The notes under the pieces were generated by a model that saw only the letters and a program-made list of their open reading frames with translations, was not told where the DNA came from and did not search any database. From NCBI GenBank assembly GCA_902776645.1, contig CACYQT010000005.1, positions 124,001 through 188,000 on the forward strand: 64,000 nt of DNA. The letters are read 5' to 3'. The stretch is from an uncultured bacterium (GTDB lineage Bacteria; Verrucomicrobiota; Lentisphaeria; Oligosphaerales; Oligosphaeraceae). The position numbers and the translations under genes were made by a program. Below, in pieces: positions 35,288-43,997 of the stretch. How positions within the stretch are numbered: position 1 is the stretch's first letter; each line of letters begins with the position of its first letter.

Positions 35288-36337
35288 TTACAAATTAATC
35301 CAATCGCCGGTTTTGGCTGATTTGTAGCAACTTAGGATAAGCCGTGCCGTGACGGCCGCCTTCTCGACGGTCACATAGGGCTCCCGATGGTTGCGGACGG
35401 CGTCCACGACATCCGCCAGCTGGGCCGGATGCGCGCCGCCATAGTGCGGTTTTTCCGGATCGGGCGGCGTTTCTTCATGGTAATCTTTCATAAGGGCGGC
35501 GACTTCCTCCTCCGCCTGTTTGTCGTGGAACCGCCAGTAGACGGGGCGGAATGCCGCCAGTTCGATGTGCCCCTTCGTCCCGCCGATGATGACGGTGGCG
35601 TTGAAGCCTTTGTCAACGGCGGAAGCGGATGTGCCGCAGATGGTTGCGAAGACGCCGTTGGGATAGCGGACGAGCGCCGCCGCGTTGTCTTCCGTCTCGA
35701 TGACGCCTTGGTGGGCCATGTTGTCGCATTGCGCGATGACGCTTTCGGGCGTACCGAGGAAATAGTTGACCAGATCGATGAAATGGACGACCTGCGTGAT
35801 GAGCACGCTGCCGCCTTCGCCGTTCCATTTGCCGTGCCAGTAGTCGCTGTAGTAGGAATCCGGGCGGAGGCAGCAGAGATAGACGGAGGCGTTGAGAATC
35901 TGTCCAAAACAGCCGCGGTCCAACAGCTTCTTGAGCAACAAGTTGCCTTTCTCATGACGATGCTGGAAGATTCCGGAGAAGACGAGCTCGGGATGCTTTT
36001 TGTGGGCGGCGAGCATGGCGTCAAGCCCTTCCAGCGAGTTGGACAGGCATTTTTCGCAGACGACGTTCTTGCCGGCGTCCATGGCGGCGACGGCGAGCGG
36101 CGAATGACTGGCGTGATCCGTGCAGATGTCGATGAGATCGATTTCCGGATCGTTCAGCATGTCCGTGAAATTTTCCGTGAAATTGGGCACGCCGAGCTTG
36201 GCGGCCATGGCGGCCGCCTTGTCGCGTTTCAAATCACAGATGGTTTTGACGGTGGCGCCTGGTATCTGCTTATAGCTGTTGATATGCGTCGGTGCGACGG
36301 CGCCGCAGCCGACAAGGCCGATTTTGATCTCTTTCAT
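35288..36337 (-). CDS. Gfo/Idh/MocA family oxidoreductase
   Basis: This is a 349-residue protein. The N-terminal Rossmann fold carries IKIGLVGCGAVAPTH and DLIDICTDHASH, and CEKCLS holds the catalytic-site Lys (the usual EKP reads EKC here). The C-terminal half has GGSVLITQVVHFIDLVNYFLG with the typical Asp/His pair. It oxidises a sugar or inositol-like compound with NAD(P). GGAGG lies six bases before the ATG. It is the first gene of the unit that continues into the hybrid kinase, isomerase and sialidase. An inverted repeat lies about 105 nt upstream. Confidence 0.92.
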   Translation of the reverse strand: MKEIKIGLVGCGAVAPTHINSYKQIPGATVKTICDLKRDKAAAMAAKLGVPNFTENFTDMLNDPEIDLIDICTDHASHSPLAVAAMDAGKNVVCEKCLSNSLEGLDAMLAAHKKHPELVFSGIFQHRHEKGNLLLKKLLDRGCFGQILNASVYLCCLRPDSYYSDYWHGKWNGEGGSVLITQVVHFIDLVNYFLGTPESVIAQCDNMAHQGVIETEDNAAALVRYPNGVFATICGTSASAVDKGFNATVIIGGTKGHIELAAFRPVYWRFHDKQAEEEVAALMKDYHEETPPDPEKPHYGGAHPAQLADVVDAVRNHREPYVTVEKAAVTARLILSCYKSAKTGDWINL

Positions 36338-36442
36338 GCATGACCTCCGCGAGGATGTCTATGGTTTGGAAAATGAAATGCGTTTGGCGATTTACACAAA
36401 AAAGACAATTTAATGCAACAGACGATAATTTTCAATTTTTTC

Positions 36443-36459
36443 TATACATATAATGTATA
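36443..36459. promoter_or_regulatory. Inverted repeat, candidate operator
   Basis: TATACAT-ATA-ATGTATA is a perfect 7+3+7 palindrome in the 146-bp gap between the nagA stop and the Gfo/Idh start. It overlaps promoter-like AT-rich DNA, so a repressor or activator could control the kinase-containing unit from here. Confidence 0.45.
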
Positions 36460-36483
36460 AAACAAACCGTTATGAACTTACCG

Positions 36484-37629
36484 TCATGCCTCCCAGCGGA
36501 CATCGCCGTGGCAGATGGTCCGTTGCGGGACAAGATCGTCGTTCAGCATGACGATGTCCGCTTCGTAGCCTTTCTCCAGACGGCCGCGTTTGCCGAGCTT
36601 GAGGCTTTGGACTTGGTTCCAGCTGGTCGCCTTGATGGCCTGGCAGAGCGGCAGCCCCGTGACGCGGACAAGACGGCGCAAGCCGTTGTGATAACGCAAT
36701 GTACTGCCGGCGACAGGGCCTGTCGTCAGCGTCGCCTTTCCATCTTTCACGATAACCGGCAGGCCGCCGAGCGTGTAGTTGCCGTCCGGCATGCCGGATG
36801 CGCGCATGGCGTCTGTGATGAGCATCATGCGGTCCGGCCCTTTCAGGCGGGCGATGAGCTGTATCATCGGTTCGCAGAGATGGATGCCGTCGCAGATCAT
36901 CTCCACGAAGACGTCGTCGCTCATGAGACCGCCGCCGACCATGCCGAAACGCAAATGGTGGACGGGCGTCATGACGTTGCAGAAATGCGTCAGATGCTTC
37001 ATGCCGTTGGCGCGATGGAGCTGGAAGCAGTCGTAGTCCGCTTCGCAATGGCCGCCCGACGGCATGATGCCGCGTTCGACAAGCCCTTTCGTGAATTCCA
37101 GGCCGCCTTCCAGTTCAGGGGAGAACGACGCCTTCACGATATGGGCTAATTTGCTCAGTTCATCGACGAGATCAAGGCATGGAAGTAGCAGATGCGCAGG
37201 ATTTTGCGCTCCTGCGCATTTCGGATTGAACCATGGCCCTTCCAGATGGACGCCCAGCAGGAGAGCGCCGTCGCGGTTGGTCTCCTGATAACGTGTGGCG
37301 CAACGGCAGATTTCGCGAAGATCTTCGCGGGCAACGCTTAGCGTTGTCGCCAGAAAGCCTGTGACACCGTCCGTCAACTTGTCATGGCCGATGGTGTTGA
37401 AGGCTTCGTCCGTCGCGTCGCAGAAATCACAGTTCGAGCGGCCATGGCAATGGATGTCGATGAAGCCTGGAGCCGTGATGAGTCCTTCGCCGTTGATGAC
37501 GTTGTCGCAATCAGTTGCGGTGATATTCGGGGCGACGGCGACGATGACGCCGTCGAGTATGAGAATGTTCGCTCGCGGCAGATCGAGATCTGGCGAAACG
37601 ACATGTGTGTTTTGAATCAACGCTTTCAT
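36484..37629 (-). CDS. nagA: N-acetylglucosamine-6-phosphate deacetylase
   Basis: This 381-residue amidohydrolase removes acetate from GlcNAc-6-P in the cytoplasm. Motifs: APGFIDIHCHGRSNCDF (HxH), GVHLEGPWFNPKCAGAQNP with metal Glu, SGGHCEADYD and HLTHFCN (metal His), GMVGGGLM, ICDGIHL, and MLITDAM with catalytic Asp. Length is normal. Its ATG overlaps the nagB stop (ATGA), so the two are coupled. It ends the lyase-isomerase-Gfo/Idh-nagB-nagA operon. Confidence 0.95.
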   Translation of the reverse strand: MKALIQNTHVVSPDLDLPRANILILDGVIVAVAPNITATDCDNVINGEGLITAPGFIDIHCHGRSNCDFCDATDEAFNTIGHDKLTDGVTGFLATTLSVAREDLREICRCATRYQETNRDGALLLGVHLEGPWFNPKCAGAQNPAHLLLPCLDLVDELSKLAHIVKASFSPELEGGLEFTKGLVERGIMPSGGHCEADYDCFQLHRANGMKHLTHFCNVMTPVHHLRFGMVGGGLMSDDVFVEMICDGIHLCEPMIQLIARLKGPDRMMLITDAMRASGMPDGNYTLGGLPVIVKDGKATLTTGPVAGSTLRYHNGLRRLVRVTGLPLCQAIKATSWNQVQSLKLGKRGRLEKGYEADIVMLNDDLVPQRTICHGDVRWEA

Positions 37630-38414
37630 AGGACGGAGTCCAGATTGATCTTGTCAGCCGTATAGACAAGCGTAAAATCTGCATGCGGAAGCAGATAGGA
37701 GGCCGGCAGGAACGGCGTTGGCGATTTGTCCGCAAGGATCTTCGTGAGCGGTTCCTCCTGTTCGGCGAAGCAGGCCAGCAGGAGTTCGCGTTTGGAGGCG
37801 AGAATCTGCCGCATGCCCATGGTGGCGGCGAAACGCGGGACGAGATCACGCGAACCGTTGGCGGTCAATTCGGCGTTGGCGTTGATGGTGCGTTCCTTCA
37901 AGGCGATCACACGCGACGGCAAGTCTGCAAAGTCTTTGACGGAAATGGCTTGCGGTTCCATCGGTTCATTGAAGGCGATATGGCCGTTGAAGCCGATGCC
38001 GAGCAATTGCAGATCCAGACCGCCGGCAGCGGCCAGCGCGTCATCGAATTTGGCGGGATTGGCTGGATCAGGGAAGTGGGCCTGGCATTCCGCAAAGTTC
38101 CGTTCCGGCAGGAAACGGTTGAAGAGGTTGTCGTGCATGTACTTCCAATAGCTCAACGGATGGTCGTGGGGGACGCCTGTATGGTCGTCCGACGCGTATT
38201 CATCCAGATTCCACGTCTGGAGGCGCGAAAGATCAATATGATTGTTGTTAAATTTCTCAGCAAGAATGCGATACAGTTCGATCATCGTATTGCCGGTGGC
38301 GAGACCGAGATTGAACGATTCGCCTTTGGACAATTTGGCGACGACGGCGTCATAGATGATTTCCGCGCCACGAGCGCTCATCGCGTTATAATCTGCAACT
38401 TTTTCGATTTTCAT
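37626..38414 (-). CDS. nagB: Glucosamine-6-phosphate deaminase
   Basis: This 262-residue isomerase-deaminase turns GlcN-6-P into fructose-6-P and ammonia. Motifs: LGLATGNTMIELY (phosphate loop), TWNLDEYA (catalytic Asp), LLGIGFNGHIAFNEP (catalytic His and Glu region), and MGMRQILASKREL. Length is normal. The start shares one base with the preceding Gfo/Idh stop and its stop overlaps nagA. Confidence 0.96.
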   Translation of the reverse strand: MKIEKVADYNAMSARGAEIIYDAVVAKLSKGESFNLGLATGNTMIELYRILAEKFNNNHIDLSRLQTWNLDEYASDDHTGVPHDHPLSYWKYMHDNLFNRFLPERNFAECQAHFPDPANPAKFDDALAAAGGLDLQLLGIGFNGHIAFNEPMEPQAISVKDFADLPSRVIALKERTINANAELTANGSRDLVPRFAATMGMRQILASKRELLLACFAEQEEPLTKILADKSPTPFLPASYLLPHADFTLVYTADKINLDSVL

Positions 38415-39421
38415 TATAGGATCACCACCTTTCCTTTTTCTGCGGATTCCAACATGCCCAATGCGACTTTCATGGCTTCGATCGCCTGCTTGGCGCCAGC
38501 CAGCGGCGCATGGCCGTTTTCGATGCCGTCGATGATGGCGGCCATTTCACGCACATACATGTCGCCTTCGACTTTTTCCTGAAGTTCGCCGACCGGGACG
38601 TCGTCCAGCGGGATGCTCTCCACTGGCTGGCCTGGCGCAAAGAATTGCAGGCCATGGGCATCCGATTTTTTCAGCGTGCCTTTTTCACCATAGACGACCA
38701 TGTAGTTGTCCGACGGGCCTGAACGGAGCCATGAGCATTCCATGTTGCAGATGACGCCGTCTTTTGAGGTTGTTGTCGCGCTGATGTAGTCATATGGCTT
38801 CTCGGGGCCTTCGGGCATCATGATGGCGCGTGCGTAAACGCTTGCGGGAACGCCGAAAAGGCCATTCGCCAAATCGATGTGATGGGCCAGCATGTCCAAT
38901 GTGCAGCCGCCGGATTTGGCGTAGTCGGCGAACCAGTCGCCCCATTCGCGTTTCCAGCCGCCGACAAGGCATTCGATGGAACAGCAGATAGGCTTGCCGA
39001 TTTTGCCTGCTTTGACGAGTTCGAGCAGTTTGATGCCACCCGCCGAATAACGGCGGACGAAACCGACGGCGAACAGATTGGAGTAGTTGCTGATGAGCGG
39101 AGCCAGTTCCTTAAGTTCTTCCGCCGTACGGCAAAGCGGCTTTTCACAGAAAATCGGCTTGCCTGTCGCCATGGCGGAGCGAAGCCCTTCGGCATGGCAG
39201 TAGGTCGGCGACGTGATGACGATGAAGCCGACTTCCGGATTGTTCACGACTTCCGCCACGCTGGCCGCCGGTTTAACTTCCGGAAACTTTTTCACGAAGG
39301 CGTCCATCTGGGCGGGATTGATGTCATACGCCGTGACAAGACGCGCATGCGGATGCTTTGAAAGATTGCCTGCGTGGGCGTTGCCCATGCGGCCTGTTCC
39401 GATAATGCCGACTCCAATCAT
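38414..39421 (-). CDS. Gfo/Idh/MocA family oxidoreductase
   Basis: This is a 335-residue protein. VGIIGTGRMGNAHAGNL is the NAD-binding motif, FCEKPLCRTAEE holds the standard EKP lysine, and GGCTLDMLAHHIDLANGLFG gives the catalytic Asp/His region. The order of genes (lyase, isomerase, this oxidoreductase, nagB, nagA) suggests it oxidises or reduces an unsaturated or modified uronic/amino sugar released by the lyase; this is inference. It overlaps the upstream isomerase by 4 nt and nagB by 1 nt. Confidence 0.93.
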   Translation of the reverse strand: MIGVGIIGTGRMGNAHAGNLSKHPHARLVTAYDINPAQMDAFVKKFPEVKPAASVAEVVNNPEVGFIVITSPTYCHAEGLRSAMATGKPIFCEKPLCRTAEELKELAPLISNYSNLFAVGFVRRYSAGGIKLLELVKAGKIGKPICCSIECLVGGWKREWGDWFADYAKSGGCTLDMLAHHIDLANGLFGVPASVYARAIMMPEGPEKPYDYISATTTSKDGVICNMECSWLRSGPSDNYMVVYGEKGTLKKSDAHGLQFFAPGQPVESIPLDDVPVGELQEKVEGDMYVREMAAIIDGIENGHAPLAGAKQAIEAMKVALGMLESAEKGKVVIL

Positions 39422-40257
39422 TGTTTTGCTCCTTTGATAATATTTTGAATGAGAATCACTGCTTCTGCAACATCTTTTTCCTGCTCAGGGCCGAGCGGCA
39501 GTTCACGTTCGATGATGAGCGGTCCCGCGAAACCACGGGCCAGAAGGCTCTTCAAAAGATTGGCGAAATCCGTATCTCCTTTCCCGAGAGGCGTTTCCCT
39601 TCCTCTGGTTTCACCATCGGCGGCGTGTCTCGCGTCTTTGCAATGGATGACTTTGACAAGATCGCCCATTTCTTCCAAGACGTGCGATGGTTCGTCCGAA
39701 CCGTAGATCAGCAGGTTGGCGGGATCGAAATTCAGCCCGAGATTGTCTTCGCCGATGTCATTGAAAATGCGTTTCAGCGTGGGAACGTTCTCCATGCCTG
39801 TTTCGAAGAGAAAATCCTGCCCGTTGGCTTTCGCAAAACGGACAAGTAGTTTCAAATCATTGATTAGCGACTTGTATTCGTCGTTGCTTTCTTCTGGAAA
39901 ATAACCGACGTGGCATGTGACGTAGCGGACGCCGTATTTCAGGCCCCAGTTCATCTGGCGGCAGGAGAGGATCATGCGTTCGGCACGTGTCTTAAGCGGC
40001 GACAGGCCAACGCCTTCGATGGGATGCGCCCAGTCTTGGTTCGGGAAGGAGAGGAACATCGTCGGCGTCGATATGCCGCGTTCCCGCAGCATGGCCATGA
40101 TGGCCTCCGAACGCGCGATGGCTTCGTCGGTCGGTGCGAGCCAGTTTTCCATGACGCCCGCGATTTGCATGGCGGTCATGCCGAGCGAATGGTAGTATTC
40201 GATGCGCCGTTCATCCGCCGTGGGGCAGCGGAGGATAGTTCCGATTGGGCAGGTCAT
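39418..40257 (-). CDS. Sugar phosphate isomerase/epimerase (TIM barrel)
   Basis: This is a 279-residue protein. Barrel motifs: YVTCHVGYFPEESND, QDFLFETGMENVPTL (metal Glu), LGLNFDPANLLIYGSDEP (Asp), VKVIHCKDARHA (His), and LIIERELPLG (last Glu). It probably epimerises a ketose or keto-acid sugar. It lies 31 nt after the lyase gene and overlaps the Gfo/Idh start by 4 nt. The substrate is unknown. Confidence 0.9.
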   Translation of the reverse strand: MTCPIGTILRCPTADERRIEYYHSLGMTAMQIAGVMENWLAPTDEAIARSEAIMAMLRERGISTPTMFLSFPNQDWAHPIEGVGLSPLKTRAERMILSCRQMNWGLKYGVRYVTCHVGYFPEESNDEYKSLINDLKLLVRFAKANGQDFLFETGMENVPTLKRIFNDIGEDNLGLNFDPANLLIYGSDEPSHVLEEMGDLVKVIHCKDARHAADGETRGRETPLGKGDTDFANLLKSLLARGFAGPLIIERELPLGPEQEKDVAEAVILIQNIIKGAKQ

Positions 40258-40288
40258 ATTCGTTTACTCCTTAATCTATGCTATGACG

Positions 40289-42109
40289 TTACTTGGCGAT
40301 TTGAAATCTGATGACGATGGCGCCTTTTTGCACAGGCTTGTCCAGCTTGACGGCGATGCGTTTAGGGCTGCGTGCGTTCGGATTTTCGACGATGCCTTCC
40401 GTGAGAGCAAGCCCTGCGCCTTCTGTGCTCACGGTGGCGGAAACAGCCACGTTCTGATAGGAGGCTGTGACAGTCGAACCGTTGACCGTCAGTTCGTCGT
40501 ACGACACCAACGCCGTCTCAAATGTCTGCGGCGACGTGAATTCCACATCGTCGCGAACCGTCAGCGTCTGTTCTTTCCGATTGAAGGTGAACGTGCGTTT
40601 CAAACTGACAAGCTCCTTCGCTTCCGGATAGGCGGGCGCGATGTCGGCGACAATCGTATCGACGTCGTCCGTGAAATCCGTGCTGATGAATGTGCCATGT
40701 GACTGGCGTCCAGGAGATTGCAATTTTCCTCCGACAATCGGAACCATGTGTCCGAAAGAGTTGAGCATCTGGCCTTCGTAACGCTGCGGGGAGAATGTCC
40801 GTTTCGTGTAAGGTTCGCCACCGGGGTCGAGAAAGAACTGATGTCGATTCAAGACAACTGTGAATGATCCGATGTCGTTGTGGTTGTGCTCCTCTGCGTT
40901 GTGACCTGTCTTGAATGCCACGCCGAAGTGTCTGCCGTTCATGGTGGAACGACCGACATAGATGTTTGCGAGCGGATAGAGTTTGCGAGGCGGAAGCTGT
41001 CCGTCCAATGGCACGCCTGCGGGCGGATACGGTCGTTTGTCAAAACAGCGAATGACGGTCAGCATGGGCACGTTTGTGATTTCCGTTCGCGGCGGAACGG
41101 CCCGCAGGACGGCGTCCGGATAGCGGTATTGAATGATGGCGATATCGTCAGGCGAAGGACTTATGCCGACGCCGCAGTCCGCGAAGGCGGGGCAGCAGTT
41201 TTCCTCTATCTGGATGTCCCGCGCGAATGCGGCGACGTTGTGCAGCGTCTCGTTGTCGTACAACGACAGCTTGCCGCCCGTCATCATGAGCACCGTTTCC
41301 GCGAGAATGAGAAAACGCCCGTAGCCATAGCCCCAGTAGCCCATGCCTTCCGTGCAGTAGCCATCGGCGGAATACCCCGCCGTGAAGAACGGCATGGCCT
41401 TTTCTACGGCCGCGAGTATTTCCGCGCGGTCATGGCGATCCTCCATGAGAATCATCGCGGCGATGACGAGTTGCGAATGGCAGACGGAATTCCAGTTGTT
41501 GCCGCCGACTGTCCACCATTGGCCGCGTGTGATTTCGCCTGTTCGGATGACATGGCGGTAGGCGGCGAACATGCGGCGCTCGACTTCTTCGCGAATGCGT
41601 TTGCGCGTCGTGGGTTGGAGTTTGTCCTGCAACCACCAGTCGTAAATGGCAAGAGTGGCGCAGAAATCGGAACAGAAAAGATCCGCATATGGAGCGGTGC
41701 CGTTGAAATTCCACAGATCTCCGTCATGGGCGGGCAGCACCCAGCTCTTTTCATTGAAAAAGGCATTCAATTCTTTTTCGATGGCTTCGAGAAAACGTCC
41801 TTTGTATTCAAGGACTTCCGCCTGGACGAGCGGGAAGAGGCGGTCGCGCTGCCGCTGGAAATAGACGCGTTCGTAGTTGCTGCGGTTGCCAATTCTAAGG
41901 AATTGCAAATAAAGCTCATCCGGCAGTTCCGGAATAGGCGTGCCGACAACTGATTCAGCTTGTGCGATGATTTTTTTCGCTTCCGGCGTGTCTGAGTAAG
42001 GCAGCCATGCGGCGCGATCGGTGGCGGTTGGACCAAAATGGCCGGGCGTTTCGGACAGCCATGAGGCGATCTGGTCGATGCGTTCTTTGGAGGGGATTGG
42101 AAAATCCAT
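40289..42109 (-). CDS. Heparinase II/III family polysaccharide lyase-like protein
   Basis: This is a 606-residue protein from ATG 42109; an ATG at 42166 would add 19 residues and is the other candidate. The N-terminal helical toroid has WWTVGGNNWNSVCHSQLVIAAM and AGYSADGYCTEGMGYWGYGYG; the C-terminal beta-sandwich has HNAEEHNHNDIGSFTVVLNRHQFFLDPGGEPYT with the lyase His/Asp and Zn-site residues. The family cleaves uronic-acid polymers such as heparin/heparan by beta-elimination. No signal peptide is visible, so it may act on imported oligosaccharides. It starts the operon leading to nagB-nagA. Confidence 0.88.
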   Translation of the reverse strand: MDFPIPSKERIDQIASWLSETPGHFGPTATDRAAWLPYSDTPEAKKIIAQAESVVGTPIPELPDELYLQFLRIGNRSNYERVYFQRQRDRLFPLVQAEVLEYKGRFLEAIEKELNAFFNEKSWVLPAHDGDLWNFNGTAPYADLFCSDFCATLAIYDWWLQDKLQPTTRKRIREEVERRMFAAYRHVIRTGEITRGQWWTVGGNNWNSVCHSQLVIAAMILMEDRHDRAEILAAVEKAMPFFTAGYSADGYCTEGMGYWGYGYGRFLILAETVLMMTGGKLSLYDNETLHNVAAFARDIQIEENCCPAFADCGVGISPSPDDIAIIQYRYPDAVLRAVPPRTEITNVPMLTVIRCFDKRPYPPAGVPLDGQLPPRKLYPLANIYVGRSTMNGRHFGVAFKTGHNAEEHNHNDIGSFTVVLNRHQFFLDPGGEPYTKRTFSPQRYEGQMLNSFGHMVPIVGGKLQSPGRQSHGTFISTDFTDDVDTIVADIAPAYPEAKELVSLKRTFTFNRKEQTLTVRDDVEFTSPQTFETALVSYDELTVNGSTVTASYQNVAVSATVSTEGAGLALTEGIVENPNARSPKRIAVKLDKPVQKGAIVIRFQIAK

Positions 42110-42183
42110 GTGATTGGCCTGCGGAATGGATTGTGATGAAAAAATGTTCACTTTATAGAGTAACATGATTTGAAAAATAATCC

Positions 42184-42212
42184 ATTATATTAAGTTAATA
42201 AAATGGTGATAA
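42184..42212 (-). promoter_or_regulatory. Promoter for the lyase-nag operon
   Basis: The minus strand has TTATCA (42207-42212), a 17-nt spacer and a perfect TATAAT (42184-42189). A transcript start would fall near 42177, just before the ATG at 42166 and about 68 nt before the preferred ATG at 42109. Confidence 0.6.
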
Positions 42213-42283
42213 AACAAAAAAACATTGAAAATACGACGGCCTGATGGCCGTGATCGGATGTGTCATGCATCCCAAGGAGCATT

Positions 42284-43501
42284 ATGAACTGGAAGCATAT
42301 CAGCCCGTCCCATGTCGTCCAGCCTGTGTTTGGAAATGAAAACGATGCGTTGTCCATTGAATTGACCGATGCCGCAAGTGTCGGCCATTGGGAATCTTCC
42401 GTTCCCGTCGAGGCCGGCCGGACATACCGTTTCACCGCTGTGGCGGACGTTCCCGCGAAGTCGTTCAACAACGTGACGATGCTTGTGACATGGTGTCCTG
42501 CGGAAAATGATTCGAAAATGATTCAGCGGGACTACATCGGTTTTCAGGACAAGAACGGCCTGCGGTGTTTTGACGAAACGTTCAAAGCTCCTGAAGGCAG
42601 CAACTTCGCCATCTTGTGGTGTGTCCACAAATGGCAGAAGGGCAAGGCGGTCTTCCGTGACATCCGCATGGAGGAGGTCGCGGAGATTCCGCCGCGGCGC
42701 GTCCGTTTGGCGACGGTCAACATCTATCCGAAGACGGAGCGGACGTTCGCCGCGAATCTCGCCATCATGGAGGATGCGCTGAAAAACGTCTGCGAAAAAG
42801 AGCCGAATCTGGACTTGATCGTCACGCCGGAATGCCATACGGACCGCATGGTGAATCTGCCGATCGTCGAACGCTCCGAACCGATACCGGGCGGCATGAC
42901 GTTTGAGTTGTGCAAACGCTATGCCGTTCAGTACCATGTAAATATATTGGCGAACATCCATGAGCTGACGCCCGAAGGCCACGTCCATAACACGGCCTTC
43001 ATCGTGGACCGCCAGGGGAAACTGGCGGGGCTTTACCGCAAGGTCCATCTGACGGTTTCGGAACAGATGATGGGCGTGATTGCAGGCGAAGAGTTCAATG
43101 TCATTGATTTGGATTTCGGACGGTTGGGCATCGCCGTCTGCTGGGACAACTGGTTCTCGGAAAGCGCACGGGCATTGCGGCTGAACGGCGCGGAGCTGCT
43201 GGCGTTTCCGCTGGCGGGCGACGGCAAGGAGTCGCATTGGTCGAAGACGTGGTCCACGCGGTGCATCGACAACGGCATTCCGATGGTGGTATGCGTCGGC
43301 GATCCGAAATGTCCGTCTGCGATTGTCGATCGTGACGGCGAATGGCTGTCGAGCACGATGGAGCAGGGCGGCTATGCGTTTGCGGAGATTGATTTGAACG
43401 AACGGAAACGCAGCTGGTGGCTCTCCGTCGGTCCCGCCGATGGCGATCCGTATCAGCTGTATCTGGCGGAGCGCCGTCAGATCGCCTATCCGCAGAAGTG
43501 A
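42284..43501 (+). CDS. Carbon-nitrogen hydrolase with N-terminal carbohydrate-binding-like domain
   Basis: This is a 405-residue protein from ATG 42284, preceded by AAGGAG at the right spacing. Residues 1-130 form a beta-rich domain (EAGRTYRFTAVADVPAKSFNNV) like carbohydrate-binding modules. Residues about 140-400 are a nitrilase/amidase fold with the triad Glu183 (VTPECH), Lys253 (YRKVHL) and Cys286 (AVCWDN). The family cleaves amides or nitriles. It is divergent from the lyase operon and may act on an N-acyl group; no signal peptide is seen. Confidence 0.87.
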   Translation: MNWKHISPSHVVQPVFGNENDALSIELTDAASVGHWESSVPVEAGRTYRFTAVADVPAKSFNNVTMLVTWCPAENDSKMIQRDYIGFQDKNGLRCFDETFKAPEGSNFAILWCVHKWQKGKAVFRDIRMEEVAEIPPRRVRLATVNIYPKTERTFAANLAIMEDALKNVCEKEPNLDLIVTPECHTDRMVNLPIVERSEPIPGGMTFELCKRYAVQYHVNILANIHELTPEGHVHNTAFIVDRQGKLAGLYRKVHLTVSEQMMGVIAGEEFNVIDLDFGRLGIAVCWDNWFSESARALRLNGAELLAFPLAGDGKESHWSKTWSTRCIDNGIPMVVCVGDPKCPSAIVDRDGEWLSSTMEQGGYAFAEIDLNERKRSWWLSVGPADGDPYQLYLAERRQIAYPQK

Positions 43502-43548
43502 TTGGCGAAAATGGACAGGACGCAAATTTAGCAAAGGAGGAAGAACAG

Positions 43549-43947
43549 ATGAACGAATCAACCCGTGTCGTCAAACTTTTGATTCTGGCAATCGTCGGAC
43601 TGCTTTTCTGCGCCTATTGCGTCATGTCATTGTTCAATATTGAAACGGCTGAAAATCATGTTGTCGTGAATCATTATGGCGATTTGTTAAGAGAATCAGC
43701 GGAGGTGAAAACAGCTTTGGCCGCACAGGGCGTCAAGGAATACATTATTTTCAATGGACGGCGTCTGGCCAGCCATCATATCCAATTTGTGACGGATCGT
43801 CCTGTCGCCGATCAAGATGCCATCCGGAAACTCTGCAAGGAGTATCTAATGGCTCATGTGGACAAGTATGAGAGGACTCTTTTCACCTTTGAAGTGAACG
43901 TGGAGAAACTCCATGGCAATCCTGGTATTCTCCAGAAAATGGAATGA
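43549..43947 (+). CDS. Small single-pass membrane protein of unknown function
   Basis: This is a 132-residue protein from ATG 43549, which has a strong AAAGGAGG just upstream. One membrane helix lies at about 9-30 (LLILAIVGLLFCAYCVMSLF). The rest, about 100 residues, includes KEYIIFNGRRLASHHIQFVTDRP and FTFEVNVEKLHGNPGIL and probably faces outside the inner membrane. It lies 47 nt after the nitrilase gene. No family is recognised. Confidence 0.75.
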   Translation: MNESTRVVKLLILAIVGLLFCAYCVMSLFNIETAENHVVVNHYGDLLRESAEVKTALAAQGVKEYIIFNGRRLASHHIQFVTDRPVADQDAIRKLCKEYLMAHVDKYERTLFTFEVNVEKLHGNPGILQKME

Positions 43948-43997
43948 ACTGTAGGTAAGGATAGTGAGAACTTGATGGTGAAGAGGGAGTATATGAC

